Part shown: positions 25,825 through 34,680 of the stretch, one piece after another
How positions within the stretch are numbered: the first letter of the stretch is position 1
Layout: every line of letters starts with the position of its first letter
Assembly (NCBI RefSeq): GCF_009649175.1
Contig: NZ_WJPO01000014.1
Location: 26,426 to 90,425, forward strand
Direction: 5' to 3'
From: Rhodovulum strictum
GTDB lineage: Bacteria; Pseudomonadota; Alphaproteobacteria; Rhodobacterales; Rhodobacteraceae
DNA: 64,000 bases
Made by a program: the position numbers and the translations under genes
Notes under the pieces: generated by a model
Told to the model about the DNA's origin: nothing
Databases searched by the model: none
What the model saw: the letters and a program-made list of their open reading frames with translations, nothing else

Positions 25825-27660
25825 TCATCCGCGTCTCAGGCCACGGCCCGTGGCGAGCCTTCTGACCGTCGCCACGAACATGTCGACCTCGTCGCGCGTG
25901 TTGTAGAACGCAAGCGAGGGCCGCACCGTCTCTTCGAGCCCGAAGCGGCGCAGGATCGGCTGGGCGCAGTGATGCCCCGAGCGGACGGCAATACCCTCGC
26001 GGTCGAGCGCCTGTCCCACCTCCCCGGGGCTGTAGCCCGCAAGCACGAAGGACAGCACGCTGGCCTTGTCCAGCGCCGTTCCGACCAGACGCACGCCCGG
26101 AATCTGCGACAGGCATCCCGTGGCATAGCCAAGCAGATCGTGTTCGTAGCGGTGGATATTCTCCAGCCCGATCCGCTGCACGTAGTCCAGCGCCGCCGCG
26201 AGCCCGGCCGCATCTGCGATGTTGCCGGTCCCCGCCTCGAACCGCGCGGGCGGTGGCTGGAACAGCGTGCGCTCGAAGGTGACATCGGCGATCATGTTGC
26301 CCCCGCCCTGCCAGGGCGGCAGCGTCTCGGCCAGCGCGCGGCGGATGTAGACCGCGCCGATCCCCGTGGGACCGAAGACCTTGTGGCCCGAGAACACGAA
26401 GAAATCGGCGCCGATTGCCTGCACATTGACCGGCATGTGGCTGACCGACTGCGCCCCGTCCACCAGCGCCACCGCACCCACGGAATGGGCCAGCGCCACG
26501 ATCTCGTGGACCGGAACCACGGTCCCGAGCGCGTTCGAGACCTGCGTCACCGCGACGATCCGCGTGCGGTCGTTCAGCAGCCGGACATATTCGTCCAGAA
26601 GCACCTGCCCGTGATCGTCCACCGGGATCACCCGCAGCCGCGCCCCCTTTTCGGCGGCAAGCTGCTGCCAGGGGACGATGTTGGCATGGTGCTCCAGGTG
26701 CGACACGACAATCTCGTCGCCTTCGCCGATATTGGCCGCGCCCCAGGTGCGCGCGACGAGGTTGATCCCCTCGGTTGCGCCGCGCACGAACACGATCTCC
26801 TCGGACGATGCGGCGCCGAGGAAGTCGCACACCGTTTCGCGCGCGTGCTCGTAGGCATCGGTGGCGCGCGCGGCCAGCGTATGCGCGGCCCTGTGGATGT
26901 TCGAGTTCTCGTGCTCGTAGAAATGCGCGAGACGCTCGATCACGCAGGCGGGCTTTTGTGTCGTCGCGGCATTGTCGAACCAGACAAGCTGCCGACCGTT
27001 CACCCGTTCCTGAAGGATCGGGAAATCGCGCCGGACAGCATGGACGTCAAGGGCCGGATGCGGCCCCGCCCCCAGCGCGGGAGCCGACGGATGGGCCGGG
27101 GCGGCCGCGAAATAGTAGGGCGCTGCGGCAGGCGTCGCCGGGCCCTGATCGAGGAAATAGAACCCGCCCCTGCCGGCCCCGGCAAAGGGGATCGCGCCGA
27201 TGTCCGGCGCGGAGGGCGCCGCCGCAGGACGAGCATGGCCCGGAACCTGCGGTGCCGCGGGGGGCGGGGTCTCGGCAGCGCCGAGCGACGGCACGGCATG
27301 TCCGGGGTCCCCGCCCCCGTGCAGCGCGGCCAGGGCGGCACGCGCCAGCGCGTCAAGCGTGCCCTCATCCGCTGCGCCCGTGGGCGACTTGCCCGCACCG
27401 CCCGGGGCCAGGCCTGCCCCGGGACGCGCCACGGCCGCGGGGCCGGTCGCGCCGGGATGCGAGGCGAGGGCCCGCCGGGCAAGCCCGGCAATGGTCTCCG
27501 CTTGCGGAACGCTTGCCGAGGGTGCGCCAGGCAGAACCGCCACCGGCTCGCCGGGCAGTGCGGTGAAGAACTCCCGCGCCAGCGCCGTCAGCGTGGCGAT
27601 ATCGGGCAGTCCCGCCGGAACCGTTCCGGGGGGGTTATCTGTAGGTGTCGGGGTAGTCAT
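25825..27660 (-). CDS. Cysteine desulfurase with encapsulin cargo-loading N-terminus
   Basis: PLP enzyme that takes sulfur from cysteine. The C-terminal 405 residues are a SufS-type desulfurase: Schiff-base lysine in SGHKVFGPTG and the catalytic cysteine in RSGHHCAQP. In front lie about 205 residues rich in Ala, Pro and Gly, as in the cargo desulfurases of Family 2A encapsulins. Within it a short motif repeats three times: TLTALAREFFTAL (23-35), TIAGLARRALAS (56-67) and TLDALARAALAAL (101-113). These are likely shell-binding segments. The ATG at 27660 lies 26 bp inside the end of the shell gene. 611 residues in all. Confidence 0.92.
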   Translation of the reverse strand: MTTPTPTDNPPGTVPAGLPDIATLTALAREFFTALPGEPVAVLPGAPSASVPQAETIAGLARRALASHPGATGPAAVARPGAGLAPGGAGKSPTGAADEGTLDALARAALAALHGGGDPGHAVPSLGAAETPPPAAPQVPGHARPAAAPSAPDIGAIPFAGAGRGGFYFLDQGPATPAAAPYYFAAAPAHPSAPALGAGPHPALDVHAVRRDFPILQERVNGRQLVWFDNAATTQKPACVIERLAHFYEHENSNIHRAAHTLAARATDAYEHARETVCDFLGAASSEEIVFVRGATEGINLVARTWGAANIGEGDEIVVSHLEHHANIVPWQQLAAEKGARLRVIPVDDHGQVLLDEYVRLLNDRTRIVAVTQVSNALGTVVPVHEIVALAHSVGAVALVDGAQSVSHMPVNVQAIGADFFVFSGHKVFGPTGIGAVYIRRALAETLPPWQGGGNMIADVTFERTLFQPPPARFEAGTGNIADAAGLAAALDYVQRIGLENIHRYEHDLLGYATGCLSQIPGVRLVGTALDKASVLSFVLAGYSPGEVGQALDREGIAVRSGHHCAQPILRRFGLEETVRPSLAFYNTRDEVDMFVATVRRLATGRGLRRG

Positions 27661-28558
27661 GATACTTGCCCACCTCGACATCCGTGAGAACCGCAAGCGC
27701 GTCCGGCGACTGCACCACCAGCGAGCAATAGAGGCTGATCAGGTAAGACGCGATCGCGTTCCGGTCGATCCCCATGAAGCGCACCGACAGTCCCGGGCTC
27801 TGCTCGCCCTCAAGCCCCGGCTGGAACAGTCCGATGACGCCCTGACGCTTTTCGCCCACGCGCAGCAGCAGGATCGAGGTCTTGCCGTCCGAAAGCGGCA
27901 CCTTGTCCGAGGGGACGATCGGCAGGCCGCGCCAGGTCAGGAATTGCGCGCCGAACAGGCTGACGGTTGCGGGGGGCACGCCGCGGCGGGTGCATTCGCG
28001 GCCGAAGGCGGCGATGGCCAGCGGATGGGCAAGGAAGAAGGCCGGCTCCTTCCATACTTTTGTGATCAATTCGTCCAGATCGTCGGGCGTGGGCGCGCCG
28101 GTCAGTGTCGCGATCTCCTGCGATGGCGCGACATTGGCCAGCAGACCGTAATCGGGGTTGTTGATAAGTTCGCTTTCCTGCCGCTCCTTGACCGTCTCGA
28201 TGGTCAGGCGCAGCTGTTCCTTCACCTGGTCGAAGGGGCTGGAATAGAGGTCGCTGATCCGTGTATGCACGTCAAGCACGGTGGACACCGAGTTCAGGAA
28301 ATACTCGCGCGGCTGCTCGTCGTAATCGACAAAGGTCTGCGGCAGCACGGATTCGTCGCGCTGACCGCAGGCAACATGGACGTCCTGCGGGTTCCGGACC
28401 GTGTTCAGACGGTAGATGCCCGCCTCGACTGGCACCCATTGCAGCAGGTGCACCAGCCAGCGCGGGGTGATGGTGGGCAGGATCGGCGCGGTCTTGGTTG
28501 CGTTCGCTAGCTGCCGGGCGGCGTTGTCGCCAAGCGCGAGCTGTGCAGTTTCCGTCAT
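27635..28558 (-). CDS. srpI: Family 2A encapsulin shell protein (SrpI)
   Basis: HK97-fold protein that self-assembles into a nanocompartment. The 307-residue protein starts with an extended arm and continues TPRWLVHLLQWVPVEAGIYR, AYFLNSV-like (here REYFLNSVSTVLDVHTRISD) and GRECTRRGVPPATVSLFGAQ, all characteristic of SrpI. It lies between cysE and the desulfurase it is expected to enclose. Published work on this family shows that desulfurase-loaded shells store elemental sulfur; that function is carried over by homology. Confidence 0.93.
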   Translation of the reverse strand: MTETAQLALGDNAARQLANATKTAPILPTITPRWLVHLLQWVPVEAGIYRLNTVRNPQDVHVACGQRDESVLPQTFVDYDEQPREYFLNSVSTVLDVHTRISDLYSSPFDQVKEQLRLTIETVKERQESELINNPDYGLLANVAPSQEIATLTGAPTPDDLDELITKVWKEPAFFLAHPLAIAAFGRECTRRGVPPATVSLFGAQFLTWRGLPIVPSDKVPLSDGKTSILLLRVGEKRQGVIGLFQPGLEGEQSPGLSVRFMGIDRNAIASYLISLYCSLVVQSPDALAVLTDVEVGKYHDYPDTYR

Positions 28559-28639
28559 GTCAGAGGCTCCAGTTGGGCGCGAAGGAACGGGCCGGTTCTC
28601 CGGCCCGCGGAACAGGGTCGCAGGGCGTGCAAGGGTCGA

Positions 28640-29611
28640 TCATCGGCCTGACCCGGCCTGTGCCGGGCGCACTGCACCTTGCGCGATCGAGTGGGTATAG
28701 TGGGTTGCGGGCGGGACATCCTCGGTCAGCCAGACATTGCCGCCGATCACCGCGCCCCTGCCGATGGTGACCCGGCCCAGGATCGTCGCCCCGGCATAGA
28801 TCACTACGTCGTCCTCGACGATGGGGTGGCGCGGCTGGCCCTTTATCACACGGCCGTTGCTGTCGACGGGGAAGCTCTTGGCGCCCAGGGTCACCGCCTG
28901 GAACAGCCGCACATTGTCACCGATCAGCGCGGTTTCCCCGATCACGACACCGGTGCCGTGGTCGATGAAGAAATTGCGCCCGATTGTGGCGCCCGGGTGG
29001 ATGTCGATGCCGGTTTCGCGGTGGGCCGCTTCGGACACCATACGGGCCAGAAGCGGTACCCCGAGTACATAGAGACGGTGCGCGATCCGGTGGTGGATCA
29101 TCGCGCGCAGCCCCGGATAGCACAACAGAACCTCGTCGACGCTCTGGGCGGCCGGGTCGGCATGATAGGCCGCCACCACGTCGCCATCAAGCAGAGAGCG
29201 GATGTCCGGCAGGGTCAGGGCAAAGTCGCGCACGATGGAATGGGCCTGCGCGACAACCTCGGCGCGCCGCAGCGCATCGACCTCTTCCAGACGCCCGCAC
29301 AGTTCCAGCCTGACCTGCCCCTCGAGATCGTGCAGCACGGTGTCGAGCGTGTGGCCCACATAGAGGTCCTCGCTTTCCTGGCGAAGGTCGAGCGGCCCCA
29401 GGCGCATGGGAAACAGCGCCCCGCGCAACCCCTCCACGATGCGGTCCACGGCCTCGAGTGCAGGCATCTCGCGCCCGCCCGGCTCGAACGAGCGGTGATG
29501 GGCCTGCCGCCAGCGGCGCCGCGCCTCGGCAAGCTCCTCGAGCACGCGATCAAGGCCGAACCCCTCGTCGGCCGGACGATCAGGTGCGCCCGCCGCAATA
29601 TCCAGCGTCAT
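28640..29611 (-). CDS. cysE: Serine O-acetyltransferase (CysE/EpsC type)
   Basis: Makes O-acetylserine, the acceptor used by CysK. 323 residues: an N-terminal helical SATase domain and a C-terminal left-handed beta-helix with hexapeptide repeats ([37 protein letters not shown]). The length and inserts fit the EpsC-like group often linked to encapsulin desulfurase operons. Its ATG overlaps the cysK stop. srpI follows after 81 bp. Confidence 0.9.
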   Translation of the reverse strand: MTLDIAAGAPDRPADEGFGLDRVLEELAEARRRWRQAHHRSFEPGGREMPALEAVDRIVEGLRGALFPMRLGPLDLRQESEDLYVGHTLDTVLHDLEGQVRLELCGRLEEVDALRRAEVVAQAHSIVRDFALTLPDIRSLLDGDVVAAYHADPAAQSVDEVLLCYPGLRAMIHHRIAHRLYVLGVPLLARMVSEAAHRETGIDIHPGATIGRNFFIDHGTGVVIGETALIGDNVRLFQAVTLGAKSFPVDSNGRVIKGQPRHPIVEDDVVIYAGATILGRVTIGRGAVIGGNVWLTEDVPPATHYTHSIAQGAVRPAQAGSGR

Positions 29612-30582
29612 GCGGGGACACCCGAGGCGTCGAACACGCCTTCGAACAGCACCGAACTGAGATAGCGCTCGCCCGAGTCCGGAAGCACCACGACGATGGT
29701 CTTGCCCGCATGCTCGGGCCGTTGCGCCAACCGCAAGGCCGCCGCAACGGCCGCACCGCCGGAGATGCCCGACAGGATACCCTCGTCGCGCGCCAGCCGC
29801 AGCGCGGTGACCACCGCCTCGTCGTTCGAGACCTGCTCGACCGCATCGACCAGCGACAGGTCCAGAACATCCGGAACGAAGCCAGCCCCGATGCCCTGGA
29901 TCTTGTGCGGCCCAGGCTGCACCGGCTGGCCCTCGATGGTCTGGGTGATCACCGGGCTGTCGACGGGTTCGACAGCTACCGACAGGATCTTGTGGCCCTG
30001 CGTGCCCTTGATGAAGCGCGAGATGCCCGTGATCGTGCCGCCGGTGCCCACGCCCGACACCAGGATGTCGATCTCGCCGCCGGTATCCTCCCAGATTTCG
30101 GGGCCGGTGGTGCGTTCATGTATGGCCGGGTTGGCGGGGTTCTTGAACTGTTGCAGCAGGACGTATTTCGGGTCCGACGCGGCGATCTCCTCGGCAGCGG
30201 CGATCGCGCCCTTCATGCCCTTGGCGCCCTCGGTCAGCACCAGCCTTGCGCCATAGGCGAGCAACAATTTGCGCCGCTCAAGGCTCATGGTTTCGGGCAT
30301 GGTCAGGGTGATCGGGATGCCGCGGGCCGCCGCCACGAAGGCAAGCGCGATACCGGTATTGCCCGAAGTGGGCTCGATCAATTCCTTGCCGGGTCCGAGC
30401 AGGCCCTTTTCCTCGGCGTCCCAGATCATCGCGGCACCGATCCGGCATTTCACGGAATAGGCGGGATTGCGGCCTTCGATCTTGGCCAGCACGGTCGCGC
30501 CGGCGCCGCTGGCGATCGCGTTCAGACGCACAAGGGGCGTATGCCCGATCGACAACGAGTTGTCGGTATAGATTTTCGTCAT
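29608..30582 (-). CDS. cysK: Cysteine synthase CysK
   Basis: PLP O-acetylserine sulfhydrylase forming cysteine from O-acetylserine and sulfide. 324 residues: PLP lysine K45 in [10 protein letters not shown], substrate loop TSGNTGIA at 72-79 and the phosphate-binding [10 protein letters not shown]. It lies 25 bp after the rhodanese gene and overlaps cysE, so cysteine made by CysE-CysK could feed the encapsulated desulfurase encoded by the same message. Confidence 0.95.
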   Translation of the reverse strand: MTKIYTDNSLSIGHTPLVRLNAIASGAGATVLAKIEGRNPAYSVKCRIGAAMIWDAEEKGLLGPGKELIEPTSGNTGIALAFVAAARGIPITLTMPETMSLERRKLLLAYGARLVLTEGAKGMKGAIAAAEEIAASDPKYVLLQQFKNPANPAIHERTTGPEIWEDTGGEIDILVSGVGTGGTITGISRFIKGTQGHKILSVAVEPVDSPVITQTIEGQPVQPGPHKIQGIGAGFVPDVLDLSLVDAVEQVSNDEAVVTALRLARDEGILSGISGGAAVAAALRLAQRPEHAGKTIVVVLPDSGERYLSSVLFEGVFDASGVPA

Positions 30583-30607
30583 TTCGATTTCCGGTCTGTG
30601 GGCATTT

Positions 30608-31075
30608 TCAGTCCTGAAGCCAGGGCAGGCCGCGTTGGCGCCAGCCGTTCAGTGCGCCGCGATGACCGTCCACGTCCAGGTCGCCCTCGAACCCTTCGGT
30701 GACGTTGAAGACATTGCCGAACCCGGCCCTGGAGGCCACCGCCGCGGCGTCCGCCGACCGCTTGCCGGACCGGCAGATCAGCAGCACCACCGCATCGCGT
30801 GCGGCCGTCGCCTCAAACTCCCGCAGGAACCGAGGGTTGCGGGTCAGGGTCGTGCCCGTCGCCCAGGCGACGTTCGACGATCCGGGCACATGGCCGACAA
30901 ACTTGAACTCCTCGCGCGACCGGACGTCGATCAGTTGCGCCTCGCCCGCCTGGACCAGCGCCCAGGCAAGGTCCGGGGATACCTCTCCAGCATAAGGCAA
31001 TCGCGCATCGCGCGCCCGGCGGCGGACCTCTTCCAACTCCGCGAGAGCGGTCAGGGACTTGGAAAGTGCATTCAT
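30608..31075 (-). CDS. Single-domain rhodanese (sulfurtransferase)
   Basis: 155 residues from the ATG at 31075 (AAGGAG upstream); an open frame runs to 31219 through the promoter region. The rhodanese domain shows [20 protein letters not shown] and active-site loop CRSGKRS with C101 as persulfide carrier. No signal peptide, so cytoplasmic. As first gene of the encapsulin operon it may move sulfane sulfur to or from the desulfurase. Rhodanese genes are known neighbours of Family 2A encapsulins. Confidence 0.9.
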   Translation of the reverse strand: MNALSKSLTALAELEEVRRRARDARLPYAGEVSPDLAWALVQAGEAQLIDVRSREEFKFVGHVPGSSNVAWATGTTLTRNPRFLREFEATAARDAVVLLICRSGKRSADAAAVASRAGFGNVFNVTEGFEGDLDVDGHRGALNGWRQRGLPWLQD

Positions 31076-31141
31076 GTCACACGACTCCTTGGGTCTGAAC
31101 CCGTGTCCGGCAGAGCGATCACCCTCGCGATACGCAACCGC

Positions 31142-31154
31142 TAACACGCTGTTA
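31142..31154. promoter_or_regulatory. LysR-type dyad upstream of the encapsulin operon
   Basis: TAACACGCTGTTA is a perfect 5-3-5 inverted repeat that fits the T-N11-A pattern of LysR-family binding sites, 67 bp upstream of the rhodanese start. Sulfur genes in proteobacteria are often under LysR regulators (CysB, Cbl, SalR). No LysR gene is in the window. Confidence 0.4.
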
Positions 31155-31260
31155 TCGAAGGACCACAGCTTTCCAGCTGCGAGAAGATGGAAAGAAAACC
31201 GCTTCTGCGATGCACGCAAATTCGGTAGAACGGGCTTCTCCCGCCGCGGCGGCGCGACAA

Positions 31261-31270
31261 GAATATTCCC
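31261..31270. promoter_or_regulatory. GGGAATATTC element upstream of the encapsulin operon
   Basis: On the minus (coding) strand this reads GGGAATATTC, close to the palindrome CGGAATATTCCG before sulfate importer 2. It lies 186 bp from the rhodanese start, similar to the 183-bp spacing of the GGAATTCC palindrome before cysA copy 1. Possible operator. The rest of 31076-31337 holds the encapsulin promoter and no gene. Confidence 0.3.
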
Positions 31271-31337
31271 CGGCAGTCCAGAGAACCCGTCCGGACCGTC
31301 TGCCGCGAATCAAGGCGGCGCGCCCACCGGATCCGCC

Positions 31338-32633
31338 TCAGCGCGACAGCATCTCGACGAAGGCGCGGATCCGCGTGAGCAACTGACCCGAGGGCGGCCC
31401 CACCTGGAACGATCCCTCAAGCGCGATCGTGGGAATGCCCAGCCTCTGGAAATGGGTCGACTGGATCTCCCGGTGGATGCCGGCAAACGAGCAGCCGACA
31501 TAGCCATAGAACAGGATGCCGCGCGCCTGAAAGGGGGCAATGGTCTCCTCGATCCGCTTCAGATGCCGGACAGGGGTGCCGATCATCGTGCGCCCGGTGA
31601 TGATGTAATCGGCATAGGCCTGCAATGGCGGAAGATCCTCGCGATAGCCGCGTGTCCACTCGTCGGGCGTGTGCCAGGCGGTCACGGCGCCGCCGGAATC
31701 GTCGATGGTCTTGTAGACGCCGAACTCCTGCCCGCGGCCGCCGGACCAGACCAGTCGTACCAGGTTCTCCGGATAGGGCCGGATGTGGTCGGGGCGTTCA
31801 AGTTCCTCGAGCAGCCCGTCCAACACCTCTTCATAGGCGTCGGGCTTGCCGAAATAGGTGCCCGTCCCGATCAGCAGGTACATCGTGGCGAGGCTGCGGA
31901 TGTAAAGCGGGTTCTCGACGCGCAGATGCAGGATGCGGCGCATCTTTGCTAGGATGCGGTTGTAGCGCAGCAGTTCGACCGACAGGCGGGTCTCGTCCAC
32001 GGGCCGACCGTGAAGCCAGATCGCCAGGTCGCGCAATTCGCTTTCGATGAAGTCCTGTATGATGCGCAGGCGCCCCGCCTCGTCCTCGGTATTGGGGCGG
32101 TTCGCCCCCTCGACGCGGAACACGTCCACGCCCTCGGCGCGCAACAACTCCCAGGCGATGTTCAGCGGCTCGCACATCATGTTGTAGGTGGCCAGCCGCT
32201 TCACCGTGCGGTCGGCGCGCAGAAAGAACTCACCCAGAACGGCGCCGACCATGGAACAGGACTCCTTGGGAAGCTGGAAATAGTCCTCGGCCACCGTCAT
32301 CGCATCCGAGGACCCGAGCCGCCCGACCTCGTTGATCGATATCGGAACCGTGTCGCAGGCATAGTAGAGCGGCGACCAGAGCCCACCGCACATCCAGGCG
32401 GCGGGCTGGCGACCAGCGCGATGGTTTGCCTCGGCGTCCTCGATATAGGACAGCACGAGGTCGAAGAGCTTCTGCACCGCCGGGGAATAGGCGTGATCGG
32501 CCCGGGTCTCGGCCAGATAGGCCAACTGGCTTTCCAGCCCCTCGCCGGTGCGGGCCTTCTTGGCGGTGTCAAGACGCGCGAGCTCCGCAAGGTTCAGCCC
32601 GTCGTCCCGCAATGCAATGGTCTCGGATGCCAT
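31338..32633 (-). CDS. 2-hydroxyacyl-CoA dehydratase/benzoyl-CoA reductase-like Fe-S subunit
   Basis: 431 residues from the ATG at 32633 (AAGGAG upstream), homologous to the Fe-S subunits HgdB/BcrB/FldB. Visible cysteines are C82 (WMCGGLW), C93 (YYACDTVPISI), C126 (KESCSMV), C154 (MMCEPL) and C381 (YVGCSFAGIHRE); these fit cluster ligands in a strictly anaerobic radical-type reductase. The tail LGIPTIALEGSFQVGPPSGQ and LLTRIRAFVEML is family-typical. It is the last gene of the operon starting with the FMN reductase and the likely partner of the fused protein just upstream. The acyl-CoA substrate of classical enzymes is not implied by context. Confidence 0.85.
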   Translation of the reverse strand: MASETIALRDDGLNLAELARLDTAKKARTGEGLESQLAYLAETRADHAYSPAVQKLFDLVLSYIEDAEANHRAGRQPAAWMCGGLWSPLYYACDTVPISINEVGRLGSSDAMTVAEDYFQLPKESCSMVGAVLGEFFLRADRTVKRLATYNMMCEPLNIAWELLRAEGVDVFRVEGANRPNTEDEAGRLRIIQDFIESELRDLAIWLHGRPVDETRLSVELLRYNRILAKMRRILHLRVENPLYIRSLATMYLLIGTGTYFGKPDAYEEVLDGLLEELERPDHIRPYPENLVRLVWSGGRGQEFGVYKTIDDSGGAVTAWHTPDEWTRGYREDLPPLQAYADYIITGRTMIGTPVRHLKRIEETIAPFQARGILFYGYVGCSFAGIHREIQSTHFQRLGIPTIALEGSFQVGPPSGQLLTRIRAFVEMLSR

Positions 32634-32655
32634 GAAAATCTCCTTTGGCACGGGG

Positions 32656-34680
32656 TCAGGCTTCGGCCCTCTCGGCCAGAACCTCGATGAACGCCTCGAC
32701 CCTCGTCTTGATCTGGCCGATATCCCCGTGGGAATAGTCGGTTCCGAGTTCCAGCACCGGGATGCCGGCGTCCTGGAACTTCCTGATGAACAGGTTCTTG
32801 GTCAGACCATAGCAGGGGCAGAATTTGAGATAGGTGTAGAGCACCGCATCAACCTGGTATTCCTGCGCCAGCGCCAGCGAGATCTCCACCCGCCGTTCCA
32901 GCGGGAACTGCCGGGCGCAGGGCGTCTGGTCGAGATAGCCATCGGCCAACGCCGTCCAGGGGTCGCCATCCTCGCGCAGGGTGTGGCGAAAGGGGCCAAG
33001 ACCGGTGCAGTGATCCTCGACCACGATGCGCGCCCCGATCTCCTGTTCGACCAGGTCAAGGATACGCCGGTCGCCATCGGCCACCACGCCGCCGCACATC
33101 ATCAGCCGCAGGCTCCGCGAGCCGGTCTGCGGCGCCGCCGAAAGCCGTTCCAGAACCTCCTGGTAAAGCGGCTCCAGCTCCTCGGGCTCAAGATAGAAGA
33201 ACGCGCGCGTGATCTCCAGGAATTCCCCGCCGGACAGCGCCGGGACGTCGCGCTTGCGCAATTCCGATATCTGGCGGATCAGCCCCCGCACCCGGTTGAA
33301 GAGCCGGATCTGGCCGGACAGATCCTCGTTGCGGATCACGGTTCCGGTCAGCTTTTCCAGTTCGTCGCGGAAGGCCAGGATCTCTTGCCGGAAAAAGGCG
33401 CGCGAACTGGCGCGGTCCGCATTGCGCGGGACAATGAACCCGCGGGCGGGCTTGTAGAAATTGTCGATCGCCTGCGTCGTCGCCCGCATCGAGTCACAGG
33501 TGTAGAAGGTAAAGACCTTGTCGATCGCCGCACTCACCGGATGACCGGTGGCGAAATGGCCCAGAACGCTCTTGGTGAAGTCGCAGAATACCGATTTCGT
33601 GATCTGCTCGCCGCGCGAGACCTCTTCGGTGTCGCCGCATTTGAACAGGCGCAGATGTGCCGCGCCCGAGGCGTTGAGAAGTTCGAGCGGCGTGTAGTTG
33701 CAAAGGTAGCCGACCTTCCTGACGTCGGTCCTCTCAACGAATTCCTGTTGCACCGCCTCGATCCGGGCGGAAATCGCGCCGAAATCGTAGGACCCGGGCG
33801 TATCGGCCCGGCGCAGCGTGCGTCTGGCCTCGACCAGGTGCTTCTGCGCGTAGATCGCGGCACCGAGCGCGCCGGCATAGATCATGTCAAGCCGCGTGGT
33901 CGTGATCGGAAAGCCGATCAGCGTCTCGAGCGCGAGTTTCATGCCGACATTGTTCGACACCCCGCCCGTGAAGACCAGGTCCGGCTCCAGCGGCACCTTG
34001 CTGACAAGGGTGCGCACCCGGCGGGCCGATGCGAAATGGATCCCCGCGGCGATGTCCTCGCGCGGGACGCCGCGCGCCCGCAACGAGATCACCTCGGATT
34101 CCGCAAAGACCGTGCACTGGCTCGACACGTCCGGCCGGGTCTCGGCCAGAAGCGATGCGGGCCCCATCTCGGCGATGGTGAAATCCAGAAGCCCCGCCGC
34201 CTTTTCCAGAAACCGGCCGGTGCCTGCCGCGCATTTGTCGTTCATCAGGAACTTGATGACCTTGCCGGTCGCGGGATCGACCTGGATGGCCTTGGAGTCC
34301 TGCCCGCCGATATCGATGATGGTGCGGGTTCCGGAATTCAGGACATGAGCCCCCATCGCGTGACACGAGATCTCGGTCACGATGTCGGTCTGCACGCCCG
34401 CGAACTCGACGGCGATGCGACCATAGCCGGTGGCCACCGCATGCTCTATCGCGTCGAACTCGACGCCCGAGGCGACCAGCACATCCTCGAGCAGTTCGTT
34501 CGCCGTGTCCTGCATGAAGACACCGGTGGCGACCTGCGCCGTATAAAGGCGGTCCCCATGGATCAGAACCGCCTTGCCCCCACGGGAGCCGATGTCGATG
34601 CCCAGCACCGTGGCACCAGTCAGTTCGCCGAGAAGTTCCAGGTCAATCACATCCGTCAGCTTGATGGCCTTCGCACTCAC
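32656..34680 (-). CDS. Fused ASKHA ATPase and dehydratase/reductase Fe-S subunit
   Basis: 674 residues from a GTG at 34680 that overlaps the stop of the activase gene. Residues 1-280 are a BcrA/BadF/HgdC-type ATPase: GIDIGSRGGKAV (27-38), IDIGGQDSKAI (122-132), and the bridging-cluster cysteines C150 (MNDKCAAGTGRFLE) and C189 (SSQCTVFAES). Residues 320-674 are an HgdB/BcrC-like subunit with C327, C348, C366, C395, C529, C558, C588, C621 and C623, including CNYTPLELL and LKFCPCYGL. A longer open frame to 35226 runs antisense-like through the activase gene and is not real. ATPase and reductase module on one chain imply a fixed 1:1 assembly. Confidence 0.87.
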   Translation of the reverse strand: MSAKAIKLTDVIDLELLGELTGATVLGIDIGSRGGKAVLIHGDRLYTAQVATGVFMQDTANELLEDVLVASGVEFDAIEHAVATGYGRIAVEFAGVQTDIVTEISCHAMGAHVLNSGTRTIIDIGGQDSKAIQVDPATGKVIKFLMNDKCAAGTGRFLEKAAGLLDFTIAEMGPASLLAETRPDVSSQCTVFAESEVISLRARGVPREDIAAGIHFASARRVRTLVSKVPLEPDLVFTGGVSNNVGMKLALETLIGFPITTTRLDMIYAGALGAAIYAQKHLVEARRTLRRADTPGSYDFGAISARIEAVQQEFVERTDVRKVGYLCNYTPLELLNASGAAHLRLFKCGDTEEVSRGEQITKSVFCDFTKSVLGHFATGHPVSAAIDKVFTFYTCDSMRATTQAIDNFYKPARGFIVPRNADRASSRAFFRQEILAFRDELEKLTGTVIRNEDLSGQIRLFNRVRGLIRQISELRKRDVPALSGGEFLEITRAFFYLEPEELEPLYQEVLERLSAAPQTGSRSLRLMMCGGVVADGDRRILDLVEQEIGARIVVEDHCTGLGPFRHTLREDGDPWTALADGYLDQTPCARQFPLERRVEISLALAQEYQVDAVLYTYLKFCPCYGLTKNLFIRKFQDAGIPVLELGTDYSHGDIGQIKTRVEAFIEVLAERAEA

